64,000 nt of DNA from Pseudoalteromonas ulvae UL12 (GCF_014925405.1 NZ_AQHJ01000035.1:310001-374000); one strand, 5' to 3'. Shown: positions 35,137 to 45,074, counted from the stretch's first letter. The notes: generated by a model from the sequence alone, not told the origin. Made by a program: numbers and translations.

Positions 35137-37137
35137 ATGCGACTTAAGCCTATTTATACTCATATTGCTTTTTTATTAGCGACAGCGCCTGTTTATGCAA
35201 GCTCTACAAACAGTGATTTATTCGAACTACCTCTTGAGGACTTACTCAATATAGATGTATTGAGTCCTTCTCAAACAATTAAAAAAATAGGGCAAGCCCC
35301 CAATATTATTAGCGTTGTGAATGCCTATCAAATTGAGAAAATGGGCGCACGAACCTTGTCAGATGTGTTAAAAATGACACCGGGGGTTCAAATCCTCACG
35401 CGAAGAAATGGACAAGATATGGTGTGGATTAGAGGGATCCCATCAGGTCGAAATAGCAAGGTGATGTTAGTGATTGACGGTGTTCCTCAGCGCGAAGGCT
35501 TAATTGGAGGGTGGTCACCAGACGAGCAAGTGCAACTCAATAATATTGAACGCATAGAAGTAATTCGCGGCCCAGGTTCTGCTTTGTATGGTGGTGATGC
35601 TTATTCAGGGATGGTCTCAATATTTACTAAACAAGACGTACCACAGGCTACAAAGTTAAGTGTTGGAGTGGGGAGCTATGATCGCCAATGGGCATCATTC
35701 AATACTGGTAAAGCAGGCTCCTATGGAAAACTCATCCTCTCAGGGCGTTGGCTCGACAGCGAAGGCTACCGACAGCAATACGATCGTAATGGTTTTGATT
35801 CGACCCATCGAAACAACGTTGACGCTAAGAGCTTAAGTGCGTCATTAATTAATGAACAATGGCAATTTGGCGTCAATTATGATGATTATTCAACAGAATA
35901 CCCACACTATTCCTCGAATCAATATAAGTCACAGCGCTATCAAACGTTAAGCGCACATTTAAAGCACGCTTGGCAGTTTGATAAGTTATCCATAGAAAAT
36001 CAGCTTTATACTTATCGAGTCAAACGAACTTTCGAGCGCACTATTTTTGACGAAAATAACACACTTGATTTTTATTCCGATTCAGATTTAGATACAGCAG
36101 CGAACGGGCTGCGTAGTCAATGGAATTATGGCTTCAATAACGATCATCATGCTGTTTTTGGCTTGATTTATCAGCAGCGGCAGGTTGGTGAATATCATGA
36201 AACGATTTCACTTAAAAACAGTCTGCCAACGACCGAATATGAGTCTCGGATTGTACGTAACGGCGATTATGCCCCTTCGAGTCATAATCGCGCTGTTTAC
36301 CTACAACAAGAATCCTATTTTTGGCAGCAATCTTTAGGGGTAACAATAGGTGCGCGTATTGATGACTATCCTGAATTTTCATCAGAAACATCGCCGCGTA
36401 TCGCCGTCACTTATCAAAGTAGTCAGGATTGGTCGAGTAAACTCATTTGGGGAACTGCGTTTAGGGCACCGACATTTTTGCAGCAATATGAAGTGAGAAA
36501 TGATAACAATGTGTCAGGCAATCCTAACTTAACTCCTGAAAAAATTGAAACGCTAGAGGCGGAGTGGGTTTATCACTTTTCGAATAACGAAAATGTGTCA
36601 CTAAGAGGTTTTAGTAGTGATTTAAGTGATTTTATTCAGTCAGTTGCAGGCAACCCTTATGATAACAGTTTAGAGAAGCAGCATGTGCCAGGATATGAAG
36701 TTGAATGGAACGCTAAGTGGCAGGCTTCATGGCAATATTTTAACCGAATTAGTTCATCCTTTAATTATACCCGTGTTAACTCTGATCAAGCCTCATTAGC
36801 AAAAGATACCGCTAATTGGCTTTTGTTTGCTGAAGATGCTCAGTTTTCATTCTATTTAGGGCTTAATTATTTGGGTAGACGGAACCCTAGCGACACTTAT
36901 CATGCGCGTGTTAGTGTCCCTGAGCTAAAAGAGCAAAATAATAAATCAAGCTATTGGACTTTGGATAGTAATTTAAGCTACCGACCTGATGGCCATAGCC
37001 CATGGCAATGGACTATAGGCGTTAAAAACTTATTAGATAAGCAGCACTATAATCCAACCTATGCCCCTGATAGCTACTATGATGTTCGAAAAGAGCCTTT
37101 TAGTATCGATGTAAGTGTCAATTACCGCTTTAATTGA
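35137..37137 (+). CDS. TonB-dependent receptor (colicin I/BtuB-like)
   Basis: 666 residues. Signal peptide to about residue 22 (PVYASS). Short plug (about 48-165) starting APNIISVVNAYQIEKMGART with VMLVIDGVP and VIRGPGSALYGGDA, then a barrel ending VNYRFN with terminal Asn rather than Phe. The type imports small ligands such as cobalamin, catecholates or metal chelates; the ligand is unknown. No iron-box seen upstream. The LEDLLNIDVLSPS start is common in marine receptors of this subclass. Confidence 0.9.
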   Translation: MRLKPIYTHIAFLLATAPVYASSTNSDLFELPLEDLLNIDVLSPSQTIKKIGQAPNIISVVNAYQIEKMGARTLSDVLKMTPGVQILTRRNGQDMVWIRGIPSGRNSKVMLVIDGVPQREGLIGGWSPDEQVQLNNIERIEVIRGPGSALYGGDAYSGMVSIFTKQDVPQATKLSVGVGSYDRQWASFNTGKAGSYGKLILSGRWLDSEGYRQQYDRNGFDSTHRNNVDAKSLSASLINEQWQFGVNYDDYSTEYPHYSSNQYKSQRYQTLSAHLKHAWQFDKLSIENQLYTYRVKRTFERTIFDENNTLDFYSDSDLDTAANGLRSQWNYGFNNDHHAVFGLIYQQRQVGEYHETISLKNSLPTTEYESRIVRNGDYAPSSHNRAVYLQQESYFWQQSLGVTIGARIDDYPEFSSETSPRIAVTYQSSQDWSSKLIWGTAFRAPTFLQQYEVRNDNNVSGNPNLTPEKIETLEAEWVYHFSNNENVSLRGFSSDLSDFIQSVAGNPYDNSLEKQHVPGYEVEWNAKWQASWQYFNRISSSFNYTRVNSDQASLAKDTANWLLFAEDAQFSFYLGLNYLGRRNPSDTYHARVSVPELKEQNNKSSYWTLDSNLSYRPDGHSPWQWTIGVKNLLDKQHYNPTYAPDSYYDVRKEPFSIDVSVNYRFN

Positions 37138-37155
37138 AGCGTTAACGATTAAGCC

Positions 37156-37607
37156 TTACTGTAATTTTTTTAAAATGGTGTGGCTGGCGGCTTCAATTAA
37201 ATCGAGCACAGTGTCAAAACCTTGTGAACCACCATAATAAGGATCGGGTATTTCAAAGATATCTTGCTCACCATACTGTAAAAACAATGCCAGTTTATAG
37301 TGTAAATGAGCGGGACACATGGCAGTTAAATCCGCTAAGTTGTGGTTATCTGCGGCTAAAATCAAATCAAAATCGTCGAAATCTTGCATTGTCACTTGGC
37401 GAGAACGGATCCCTTTAAAGCTATAACCACGTTGTTCAGCTACTTTTACAGAACGCGGATCGGGAGGATTACCGGCGTGAAAATCAATCGTGCCTGCAGA
37501 ATCGACTTCAAGCGATACCCTTTTTGTTGTGCCAGATGTTTTAAAACAGCTTCTCCAGTGGGTGAGCGACAAATATTGCCCATACATACAATCAGTATTT
37601 TTTTCAT
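37156..37607 (-). pseudogene. Low-molecular-weight protein tyrosine phosphatase, frameshifted
   Basis: Read on the minus strand, ATG at 37607 begins MKKILIVCMGNICRSPTGEA, the LMW-PTP active-site loop (Cys8, Arg14), in a frame that runs on to about LAQQKG. The rest (VSLEVDSAGTIDFHAG to IPDPYYGG) is in another frame. Adding one base to the five-base T run at 37521-37525 joins them as LAQQKRVSLEVDSAGT, giving 150 residues, the exact family length. So the gene lost one base in a homopolymer: either a true frameshift, or a sequencing error. If read through, it is an ordinary phosphatase. Confidence 0.85.
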
Positions 37608-37750
37608 CCAGTTATCCTTTTATGATTTTAATTGAATGGATTGTGTGATGGTGATTGTAAAATTAAATGAATGATTTTTTGAATGAAAAGTTTATAAATT
37701 GCGTATAAATACAATCTTAGAGGTATTTATTTACTAAAAAAATTGGCGAG

Positions 37751-38467
37751 TTAGTGCGCTACAAACTCATCTAACCCGCTGTTTAGATATCGTTCTGCAA
37801 ATAAAGAAGCCAATACACCGTTTTGTCTTAAAACAGGCATGCGTTGATCATATATTTTGGCGAGTAAACGCCCACGTTTGGTATTTTGAAACGCAAGATA
37901 CAGTGTTGCGGCATCATGCACTTTAAAAAAACTCACATCAGTGTGCTCTTTAGGGCGATAGTTTAACTGGTAATCAAAAAAGGCATCGATTCTTTTACCT
38001 TGTAGCAAGCGAAATCCAGTTTCTAAATCGGAGACTAAGTATGGGTTAGGGATAGTATTAAAAAACTGATCAAATCCATAGCCTTTTTGCCATGCCACTG
38101 TTTTATTAGTTAACGAAGCTAAATTGTTATAAGGACTCTCTTTGAGAACAAACGCGAAAATTGGTGCGTCTTTATCTAATGGCCATTGTGCGTAATGTGC
38201 TTTGGGAAGATCTGATTGATAAACACCAATTAGGATATCAGCTTTTTCTTGTTTAAATAGGTTTAAACAGCGGTGGTAATCGGTAATTTCTATTCTTAAG
38301 TCACTTTCATGATAAATGAGCCGTAATAAATCGAAGTAAATTCCAGTTTCATCCTCATTGGTGTAATGCTGCCATTTAGAGGCTAAAACTGTGACATCTC
38401 TGCTGTAGCTTGAGCAACTCAAACACATCAACACGATACTTAATAAATAATAAACAATTAGGCGCAT
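37751..38467 (-). CDS. Periplasmic substrate-binding protein, SBP family 3-like
   Basis: 238 residues. Signal peptide (about 1-22). The rest matches the amino-acid binding fold of SBP_bac_3 in order: VTVLASKWQHYTNEDETGIYFDLLRLIYH, then DILIGVY, then NKTVAWQKGYGFDQFF, then RIDAFFDYQ. Such stand-alone proteins with no transporter neighbours are common in Alteromonadales and may serve sensing rather than uptake. No permease or ATPase adjoins it. (Longer motifs shown here are broken at natural points.). Confidence 0.72.
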   Translation of the reverse strand: MRLIVYYLLSIVLMCLSCSSYSRDVTVLASKWQHYTNEDETGIYFDLLRLIYHESDLRIEITDYHRCLNLFKQEKADILIGVYQSDLPKAHYAQWPLDKDAPIFAFVLKESPYNNLASLTNKTVAWQKGYGFDQFFNTIPNPYLVSDLETGFRLLQGKRIDAFFDYQLNYRPKEHTDVSFFKVHDAATLYLAFQNTKRGRLLAKIYDQRMPVLRQNGVLASLFAERYLNSGLDEFVAH

Positions 38468-38658
38468 TCAACTTCTCACTATGTGCTACTTAAATTAGTT
38501 TAGTTTTTTATTTTTTTTCTGCCATGTTCACAGAATAACCGCTTAAGTAATGTTACTTATGTTCATCAATTACGTAAGGGTGTTATTTTAGAGGGAGATA
38601 GACGTTTCATTGCTGCTAATAGGGCACAATCCTATGCATCAAGTACAGGAGAGACGAA

Positions 38659-39495
38659 ATGAAACAGTGTTACACCCCCTTAACTGTTGTGACTGCATTG
38701 TGTTTTGTGAGTGCATGCCAAGGGACGCCCTTAACGACACTTCCTTCTAACCAATACGAGAGCACTGCCAAAAATTGCCAAGTGATGTATGCACCAGCCT
38801 CGATTGTTGGGTATACGATAAATCAGATTGTTGATCAGCCAAATTCTAAACCACTAACTGGTTTTGCGACTCAAGGCGCGATTACACTTAGGTATGATGG
38901 AGCGCAAAAAATGAGTGGATTTGGTGTAGGTGATGTGGCTCATCAGCTGATTGAAGGGCAGTATGCTTATCATCGTGTAGATGCTACAACAGCAATAGAG
39001 CAAGCTGTTGATTTTGAAAAAGGAGCGTACATTACGTATTACCACTTTCAAAGTGAACAAGCAGGAACATTCGAACAAACTTATTCAAGTGGTGCTGTGT
39101 TAAAAGGTCGCTTTACTATGCTTGCTAACAATGATGGTGCGCCTTTAGCGCCTGAATCATTAAGTGGACTCAACGTTGCTTTAACTATCGACAGTGCAAA
39201 GTCTTTGTCACCTGATGGTTATCCGACCTCGGGGTTAGTGGTGCAAACCTACGCGCAAGATGGTCAGTACGCAGCTAAGGGGATTGGCCAAGGCAATATC
39301 GATTCAATTGGTCGTTATCAGTATCAACGTATTTCTGCCAATACAGCGGTTGAAACCGCAATGCAAACTTCGGACTTTTTCACATTACCTTATACCATGG
39401 TGTACACCTTTACCTCGGCTGATTCTGGACTTTGGTATCAAAATTTTGCCAACGGCACCATTATTTTTGAGGGGCGATTTAAAACCTTTAAATAA
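38659..39495 (+). CDS. Lipoprotein with two internal repeats, unknown
   Basis: 278 residues. Lipobox VSAC near residue 20. Two related halves are visible: QYAYHRVDATTAIEQAVDF..GTFEQTYSSGAVLKGRF in the first, and GRYQYQRISANTAVETAMQT..GLWYQNFANGTIIFEGRF in the second, which suggests a duplicated beta-barrel-like domain. No family name known to me. AGGAGA precedes the ATG. Presumably anchored in the outer membrane. Confidence 0.6.
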   Translation: MKQCYTPLTVVTALCFVSACQGTPLTTLPSNQYESTAKNCQVMYAPASIVGYTINQIVDQPNSKPLTGFATQGAITLRYDGAQKMSGFGVGDVAHQLIEGQYAYHRVDATTAIEQAVDFEKGAYITYYHFQSEQAGTFEQTYSSGAVLKGRFTMLANNDGAPLAPESLSGLNVALTIDSAKSLSPDGYPTSGLVVQTYAQDGQYAAKGIGQGNIDSIGRYQYQRISANTAVETAMQTSDFFTLPYTMVYTFTSADSGLWYQNFANGTIIFEGRFKTFK

Positions 39496-39588
39496 AAAGC
39501 AGAATTAATACCAGGGGTTATGAGGTAGATCATATTCATCTTTGTTGATCTTATTGCCACCTTTACACTAAGCAAAACAAGGGATTCA

Positions 39589-40719
39589 ATGGATACAGAG
39601 ATGGAGTGGTACAAAGCGTGGTTTATTTTTTATATCGCGATTGGTGGTTGGACGTGTTTGTTTTTGTCGCTCAAGCAAAAAGGCGATAACTCAGTTAAAG
39701 CACTTTTAATCGGCTTAATTGTTTTGCTGCTGACTCCCGCAGTCGATGCTTATACGCAACTTGTGTTCGATGCCCCCATCCCCATTTTGCAGTCAATCCG
39801 CTTTAATTTAACTTGGGTGTATGGGCCTTTGATGCTCTTGCTGGTGCAGCGAGTATTAATACTAAAAGGAAGCGAGAAGCAAACTAATTGGCTGGTATTA
39901 GGGCATTTTGTGCCTTTTGTTATCGTGGCTACCATGCAATTGAACCAGATTATGATTCCTATCAGTGTGTTTGTGACAGGATTTTTTTTGCAGGTGTTTT
40001 CATATTTAGCCCTGAGCTTTTATCAGTTACTGTCTTGTAAAGCTAAGCTCAAAAGGTTGGCTTTGGAGTTTAGTGATACCAGTTATTTTTGGTTGTTATT
40101 TTTAATCGCTGGTCTGGCGGTTGCGATGGCGGTGGATCTCGTGGTTGTGGTGATGATGATCAAGCAATGGCAGGTCGATTTAAATTTATTGAATCTTTAT
40201 GCTTGTGGACTCGGGTTGTTTGTGTGCTTGATTGCAGTGTTAACTGTGATTGATACGCCAATCTTATTCACTCATTCAGATGAACCTGTAACTAGCAACA
40301 CCCTCTCACCGAATACACCTCAGGTACTTCGCGAACTTGAACTCAGTCCGAGCATGGTGGTAGCGCTGAGTGATACCTTACAGCATGTGATCCAAACGCA
40401 AGAGCCTCATCTCGATAGTGATATTTCATTGGCAAAACTCGCTGACTTATTGGGGATCAGTAGTCATCAATTGTCTGAGTTACTCAATGTTCATCTTGAT
40501 ACAAACTTTTATGACTTTTTAAATCAGCATCGACTTATCGCAGCAATCACTTTGTTAGAGCGCGCTGATGTGCGTTTATCGATATCAGAAATTGTATATC
40601 AATCGGGGTTTAATAATCGCAGTACATTTTATAAGGTATTTAAAGCAAAATTTTCGCAAACGCCGAGCGATTATCGCCGCGCGCTTATTGCTAAAAATGC
40701 CTTTAAAGCTCATCCATAA
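39589..40719 (+). CDS. AraC-family regulator with membrane domain
   Basis: 376 residues. The N-terminus (about 1-215) has six to seven membrane helices, the C-terminus (about 270-370) is an AraC-type double helix-turn-helix with LAKLADLLGISSHQLSEL and YQSGFNNRSTFYKVFK. Membrane-integrated AraC proteins sense signals at the membrane and act on nearby genes. The neighbours give no clear target. AAGGGA lies before the ATG. Confidence 0.85.
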   Translation: MDTEMEWYKAWFIFYIAIGGWTCLFLSLKQKGDNSVKALLIGLIVLLLTPAVDAYTQLVFDAPIPILQSIRFNLTWVYGPLMLLLVQRVLILKGSEKQTNWLVLGHFVPFVIVATMQLNQIMIPISVFVTGFFLQVFSYLALSFYQLLSCKAKLKRLALEFSDTSYFWLLFLIAGLAVAMAVDLVVVVMMIKQWQVDLNLLNLYACGLGLFVCLIAVLTVIDTPILFTHSDEPVTSNTLSPNTPQVLRELELSPSMVVALSDTLQHVIQTQEPHLDSDISLAKLADLLGISSHQLSELLNVHLDTNFYDFLNQHRLIAAITLLERADVRLSISEIVYQSGFNNRSTFYKVFKAKFSQTPSDYRRALIAKNAFKAHP

Positions 40720-40724
40720 AATGC

Positions 40725-40757
40725 AAAAAGGAGCGCGCCATCTTGCAGCGATGGCGC
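40725..40757 (-). terminator. Terminator of proBA
   Basis: An 8-bp stem GCGCCATC/GATGGCGC with a 7-base loop; on the minus strand it is followed by TCCTTTTTGC. It lies 10 bases after proA, and on the plus strand just after the AraC gene, where no T-run follows. Confidence 0.8.
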
Positions 40758-40766
40758 AAAATAGTA

Positions 40767-42014
40767 CTAGGCGCGAACTTGGCCTTCTCCAGATACGAGG
40801 TATTTTTCAGTGGTTAAAGATTCTAATCCCATTGGACCATAAGCGTGTAATTTAGTGGTTGCGATCCCTATTTCGGCTCCTAAGCCAAGCTCACTGCCAT
40901 CTGAAAAACGCGATGAGGCATTGATCATCACCACTGAGGCATCCACTAAACGTTGAAATTGCGCTGCGCGTATTGGGTCTTGAGTACAAATCACTTCCGT
41001 ATGATTACTACCAAACTGGTGAATATGATCTAATGCTTGTGACATGCTATCCACCACTTTAATGGCAATCTCAAGATCCAAATATTCTTGGCCGAACTGC
41101 TTATCGCTGAGTAATGTCGCCTCATCAAAAAATGCGCAGGCGGTTTCACATGCATTGATTTTGACGTTATGCATTTTTAGCGCATAAGAGGCTAAGGGTA
41201 AAAATTTAGCCATAATATCTCGGTGCACAATTAACCCTTCTAAGGCATTGCAGACACCGGTGCGCTGGGTTTTACCATTGAGTAATAAATTAATAGCGAC
41301 TTCTAAATCAGCTTCTTTATCAATATATAAATGACATACGCCTTTAAAATGCTGAATAACCGGTATTTTACTGTTATCGGTCACAAAATTTATTAATCCT
41401 TCGCCACCGCGAGGAATAATCACATCAATATGATCACGTTGTTGCATTAAATCCATCAGCAGTGAGCGTTCAGCCGTTGGGATCACAGTCACAAGCGCTG
41501 GGGGCAATTCAAACGAGATCAAGACATCTTGCAGTATTTTAGCAATTGCTTTGCTTGAATGAAGTGCTTCTTTACCACCACGAAGGATGACTGCATTGCC
41601 TGATTTAAAACACAAGGCCGCCGCGTCTGCAGTGACATTGGGGCGTGCTTCAAAAATCATACACACCACGCCTAAAGGCATGCGCATTTTGCTAATTTTT
41701 AGACCATTTGGCTGAGTACCCAAATCCCGTAATTGCCCAACTGGGTCGGGTAATACCGCAATGGTTTCAATGCCTTTGGCCATGGCTTCGATGCGATCTT
41801 CGTTAAGCGTTAAACGGTCAAGCATGGCCGCAGGTAAGTTATCTGCTTCTGCTTGGGCTAAATCTTTAAAATTTGCCGCCAAAATAGCTTGAGCTTGCTC
41901 GCGTATATTGGTTGCCATGGTCCGTAAAACGGTGTTTTTAGTTTCTTCTTTTAATGCTAACAATGCACGAGCAGCCAATGACGCTTGTTGTGATAAGTCT
42001 GTAATTAAGTTCAT
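40767..42014 (-). CDS. proA: Gamma-glutamyl phosphate reductase ProA
   Basis: 415 residues, the normal length. It reduces gamma-glutamyl phosphate to glutamate semialdehyde with NADPH, second step of proline synthesis. It carries the aldehyde dehydrogenase fold with the catalytic Cys in GKTQRTGVCNALEGLIVH and the conserved IFEARPNVTADAAALC. Overlaps proB by four bases. A strong terminator follows. Confidence 0.95.
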   Translation of the reverse strand: MNLITDLSQQASLAARALLALKEETKNTVLRTMATNIREQAQAILAANFKDLAQAEADNLPAAMLDRLTLNEDRIEAMAKGIETIAVLPDPVGQLRDLGTQPNGLKISKMRMPLGVVCMIFEARPNVTADAAALCFKSGNAVILRGGKEALHSSKAIAKILQDVLISFELPPALVTVIPTAERSLLMDLMQQRDHIDVIIPRGGEGLINFVTDNSKIPVIQHFKGVCHLYIDKEADLEVAINLLLNGKTQRTGVCNALEGLIVHRDIMAKFLPLASYALKMHNVKINACETACAFFDEATLLSDKQFGQEYLDLEIAIKVVDSMSQALDHIHQFGSNHTEVICTQDPIRAAQFQRLVDASVVMINASSRFSDGSELGLGAEIGIATTKLHAYGPMGLESLTTEKYLVSGEGQVRA

Positions 42015-43111
42015 GCGTTCTCCAGTACGGCTAAATGTTTTTTCGAGATAATTGAGTGATGTTGTGGCTGAATTGCTGAGGATGAATCACTGCTATCTTC
42101 TTGTTTGATATAGTTTAATAGGCAGCTACTATAATTTGCTGTAGCTTTGGCGACCTGTGTGCCATCGTCTGTGGTGAGTAAAATTGTGTCACCGACTGAA
42201 AATTCCCCTTTCACAGCGATAATGTCGTCACTGGTTAAGACTTCATTACTATCAGTAAAACCTGTTTTATCTTCATCAATCACCACTTCACCACAGGCTT
42301 TAGTGGTATGGGTCATCCAATGTTGGCTAGGCTCCATTGGGGTTTCATAGCCAATAAAATGACTGCCAGGGTTTTGACCTTCAAGCAAATTATGAAAGGA
42401 GTGAGCTTCAAAACCATTGACAATGAAGGTATCAATCCCTTGCGCTGTCGCTTTTTCGGCCGCTTCGATTTTGGTTTGCATTCCACCCGTGCCAGTTGAG
42501 CTAATCGCCCCGCCCGCCATTTGATAAATGCGCTCGTCGATGGTGTCGATTGTTTTTAATAAGGTCGCATCACTGAATTTATGCGGATTTTTATCGTACA
42601 AACCATTCACATCAGTACACATGATAAACGCATCTGCATCGACAGCTGCAGCAGTCATTGCAGCCAAATTATCGTTATCACCCACTTTTAACTCTTCAGA
42701 AGTCACTGTGTCGTTTTCATTGACGATAGGAATAATGCCATTATCGAGTAATGAATTAATGGTTTCTTTGATGCTGACATAGCGCTCGCGGTCGCATAAA
42801 TCAGCATGTGTGAGCAGAATTTGGGCAACAGGTAAATTGATAAGTCTGTCCCACATGGCCATCATGCTGGTTTGTCCGGCCGCCGCCATCGCTTTTTTAA
42901 TTGCCATTGAAGGAGCGGGATCATTAAACCACTGCCTGCCTGCTGCCACAGAGCCTGATGAGACTAAGACGACTTGTTGGTCATTAAGTCGGCACTGATG
43001 GATGAATTGAGCAATATTTTTTAAGTATTTTTCACTGCAACCTGAGTTTGTCGGTGCGATTAACGCACTGCCTACTTTAATGACTAAGCGTTGTTTATCT
43101 GTAATCGACAT
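42011..43111 (-). CDS. proB: Glutamate 5-kinase ProB
   Basis: 366 residues. First step of proline synthesis: ATP-dependent phosphorylation of glutamate. Amino acid kinase domain (VIKVGSALI near the start, VNENDTVTSEELKVGDND) followed by a C-terminal PUA domain from about residue 275. AAAGAGGACGT before the ATG. Feedback control by proline is a family property and cannot be judged here. Confidence 0.95.
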   Translation of the reverse strand: MSITDKQRLVIKVGSALIAPTNSGCSEKYLKNIAQFIHQCRLNDQQVVLVSSGSVAAGRQWFNDPAPSMAIKKAMAAAGQTSMMAMWDRLINLPVAQILLTHADLCDRERYVSIKETINSLLDNGIIPIVNENDTVTSEELKVGDNDNLAAMTAAAVDADAFIMCTDVNGLYDKNPHKFSDATLLKTIDTIDERIYQMAGGAISSTGTGGMQTKIEAAEKATAQGIDTFIVNGFEAHSFHNLLEGQNPGSHFIGYETPMEPSQHWMTHTTKACGEVVIDEDKTGFTDSNEVLTSDDIIAVKGEFSVGDTILLTTDDGTQVAKATANYSSCLLNYIKQEDSSDSSSAIQPQHHSIISKKHLAVLENA

Positions 43112-43600
43112 ACGTCCTCTTTTTTCATTAATGTGAGAGTGAAATAACGGGTTGAAAAGCGCTGGGTAGCCGCAAGGGCTTCAAAACGTGCGGATGGGTC
43201 TGAAGGATAGTTCAATACACAAGCAGCGTTGTCTTGTGCTGGTATTGCCCTATTTAAGAGAGTCATTATTTGCCTGTTTTCATTTGTATTCAATCGATAA
43301 AAAGGTTAGTGAAAAACGCAATTTATAGATTAAATATAATTTAATTTATTTTAAAACAACTAACTAAGAGCTGTTTGCAGAGTAAAACAGAGTTATTGAG
43401 TAAGAATGGAAGAGTTAATCACATTCACCACTAATAATTCGTATTCTAACTATTATAGTGAGGCTAAACTGTTTAAAGATCAACCCCTAATCTCGCGCTT
43501 GTTCATAACCAATTGTTTTAAATTGTTTTTATTTTTACCTTTTAAAATTGTATGCAAATTTGTTAGAATTAGATCTATTCGTGCTGTATTGAGTTGTAAG
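43112..43600. other. Intergenic region between divergent proB and marR
   Basis: About 490 bases, very AT-rich toward the MarR side. On the minus strand a 69-codon frame (43084-43293) overlaps the proB start by 28 bases and has no strong ribosome site; I do not call it as a gene. On the plus strand the MarR frame is open from 43406 but these codons do not look like the MarR family. Both promoters must lie here; none stood out clearly. Confidence 0.4.
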
Positions 43601-44086
43601 ATGAAAAAATATGAAGAACTGCTGGTTTCGATTCGACAAGTTATTCGAGCAATCGATTTATATTCTAAAAAATTAAGTAAAGAAACAGGGCTGACTAGCC
43701 CGCAGTTACTGGTGTTACAAGCGATTGCAGAACAAGACGGTGTGATGGTTAAGCAAATTGCTGAACGGATTAATTTAAGCTCGGCAACCATAACAAGTAT
43801 TTTAGATCGCCTCGAGGCAAGAGATTTTGTGCTGCGCGAACGCTCTACTACAGACAAACGTAAAGTTGGGATCTCCCTGACAGAAAAAGGCATCGAGATT
43901 ATCAAAGACTCACCTAAGCCACTGCAAGAACACTTTATTGCTCGCTTTGAAGCGATGGAAGAGTGGGAACAATCACAAATGTTGGCAACAATGCAACGTA
44001 TGGTGAGCATGATGGATGCGGAAGATTTAGATGCATCCCCAGTCCTTGAGGTCGGTTTACTCCAAAAGCAAAATCCAGAAAAGTAG
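43601..44086 (+). CDS. MarR-family transcriptional regulator
   Basis: 161 residues from the ATG in KMKKYEELL. Winged HTH: LTSPQLLVLQAIAEQ, VKQIAERINLSSATITSILDRLEARDFVLRE (the recognition helix in the middle), and the wing RSTTDKRKVGISL. The upstream codons in the same frame (65) are AT-rich and unlike a MarR start. Nineteen bases before a GDSL esterase, with which it may form an operon and which it may control. Confidence 0.85.
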   Translation: MKKYEELLVSIRQVIRAIDLYSKKLSKETGLTSPQLLVLQAIAEQDGVMVKQIAERINLSSATITSILDRLEARDFVLRERSTTDKRKVGISLTEKGIEIIKDSPKPLQEHFIARFEAMEEWEQSQMLATMQRMVSMMDAEDLDASPVLEVGLLQKQNPEK

Positions 44087-44104
44087 TCAGGGTACTCAGT
44101 AATA

Positions 44105-44755
44105 ATGTCATCTATTTTGTGTTTCGGTGATTCAAATACGTGGGGGTTATGCCCAGCATCAGGCCAACGATTATCTAAAGAGCAGCGCTGGCCCTGTGTG
44201 CTTGAAACGCTTCTTAACCAGTCGTCTTTAACTCAAGGCGTTGAGGTGATTGAAGCGGGGCTGCCAAATCGCACTTTGTTGCGTCAATGTGCGTTTTCAG
44301 AAGCGCACGCTGGCAGGCACTCTTTACTTAATTTGCTGCATCAACACCAACCAAAATATATCGTGATTATGCTGGGTACTAATGATTTAAAAGCCAAATA
44401 TCACTATCAACCTGCTGACTTTGCGCTAGGTCTCGACAGCTTGCTTAGCCAAATTTTTGCGTTTTATCGTGAGCATTTCTCCTTTACTACTAAGTTAGTG
44501 GTGCTTGCGCCCTTGGCACCATTACCTGTTGGGCAATATCAGCGTATTTATGCTGGTGCAGCCGATAAATTGCCTGAAGTGATCGCTGGCTTTGCTAAGG
44601 TGTGTGAGCAGTATCAAATCAATTTTATTGATAGTAATCAGTTTGTCGGTGCTTGTCCTAATGAGGGCGTGCACTTGAGTGCGGCTCAGCATCAACGACT
44701 CGCAGAGGTACTTGTACCATTATTTGATAAGAGTGTTGCTGACGAACCAATGTGA
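44105..44755 (+). CDS. SGNH/GDSL-family hydrolase
   Basis: 216 residues without signal peptide, so cytosolic. Blocks: I with FGDSNTWG (catalytic Ser), III with GTNDLK, and V with the Asp/His pair in NEGVHLSAAQHQRL. This shape is close to the arylesterase and tesA-like GDSL enzymes. Substrate unknown. It directly follows the MarR gene. Confidence 0.86.
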   Translation: MSSILCFGDSNTWGLCPASGQRLSKEQRWPCVLETLLNQSSLTQGVEVIEAGLPNRTLLRQCAFSEAHAGRHSLLNLLHQHQPKYIVIMLGTNDLKAKYHYQPADFALGLDSLLSQIFAFYREHFSFTTKLVVLAPLAPLPVGQYQRIYAGAADKLPEVIAGFAKVCEQYQINFIDSNQFVGACPNEGVHLSAAQHQRLAEVLVPLFDKSVADEPM

Positions 44756-44846
44756 TCTTAATACGACACATTTGTTTACGATCCAGTACTTGGCAGGTTG
44801 TTAAAGCTTTGTTAAGTTAAAATAGGTTTGATAAAAAGGAGCACAC

Positions 44847-45068
44847 ATGAATAACGATTTTAAAGGGCTTTGCTTGTTTTTAGGCATGATTGGCTTGGCA
44901 TACGTCGCGATGTTATTGGTGTTATTGGCGTTTACAGGATTAAAAATCGTTAAGAGCATTTTAGTTATTTTTGTTCTCTCGAGCAGCTTAGTGGCCTTTG
45001 GATTAAAGTCCGAAGTAAAAGCCCGCCTGATTCGTGTGGTTAAACGAAAGCTGTCCCCACACATCTAA
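44847..45068 (+). CDS. Small membrane protein, unknown
   Basis: 73 residues, two membrane helices (about 8-30 and 34-52) and a basic C-terminus (KARLIRVVKRKLSPH). AAAAGGAG lies seven bases before the ATG and a hairpin terminator follows, so it is very likely real. No family name known to me. The minus strand here is open but lacks a ribosome site. Confidence 0.65.
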   Translation: MNNDFKGLCLFLGMIGLAYVAMLLVLLAFTGLKIVKSILVIFVLSSSLVAFGLKSEVKARLIRVVKRKLSPHI

Positions 45069-45074
45069 CCACTG

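Noticed and set aside
43406..43600. Longer start for the MarR gene
   Set aside because: The extra 65 codons are AT-rich, lack a MarR-like sequence, and the family starts at the MKKYEELL position.
43480..44010. Long minus-strand frame opposite marR
   Set aside because: Antisense shadow of a well-recognised regulator.
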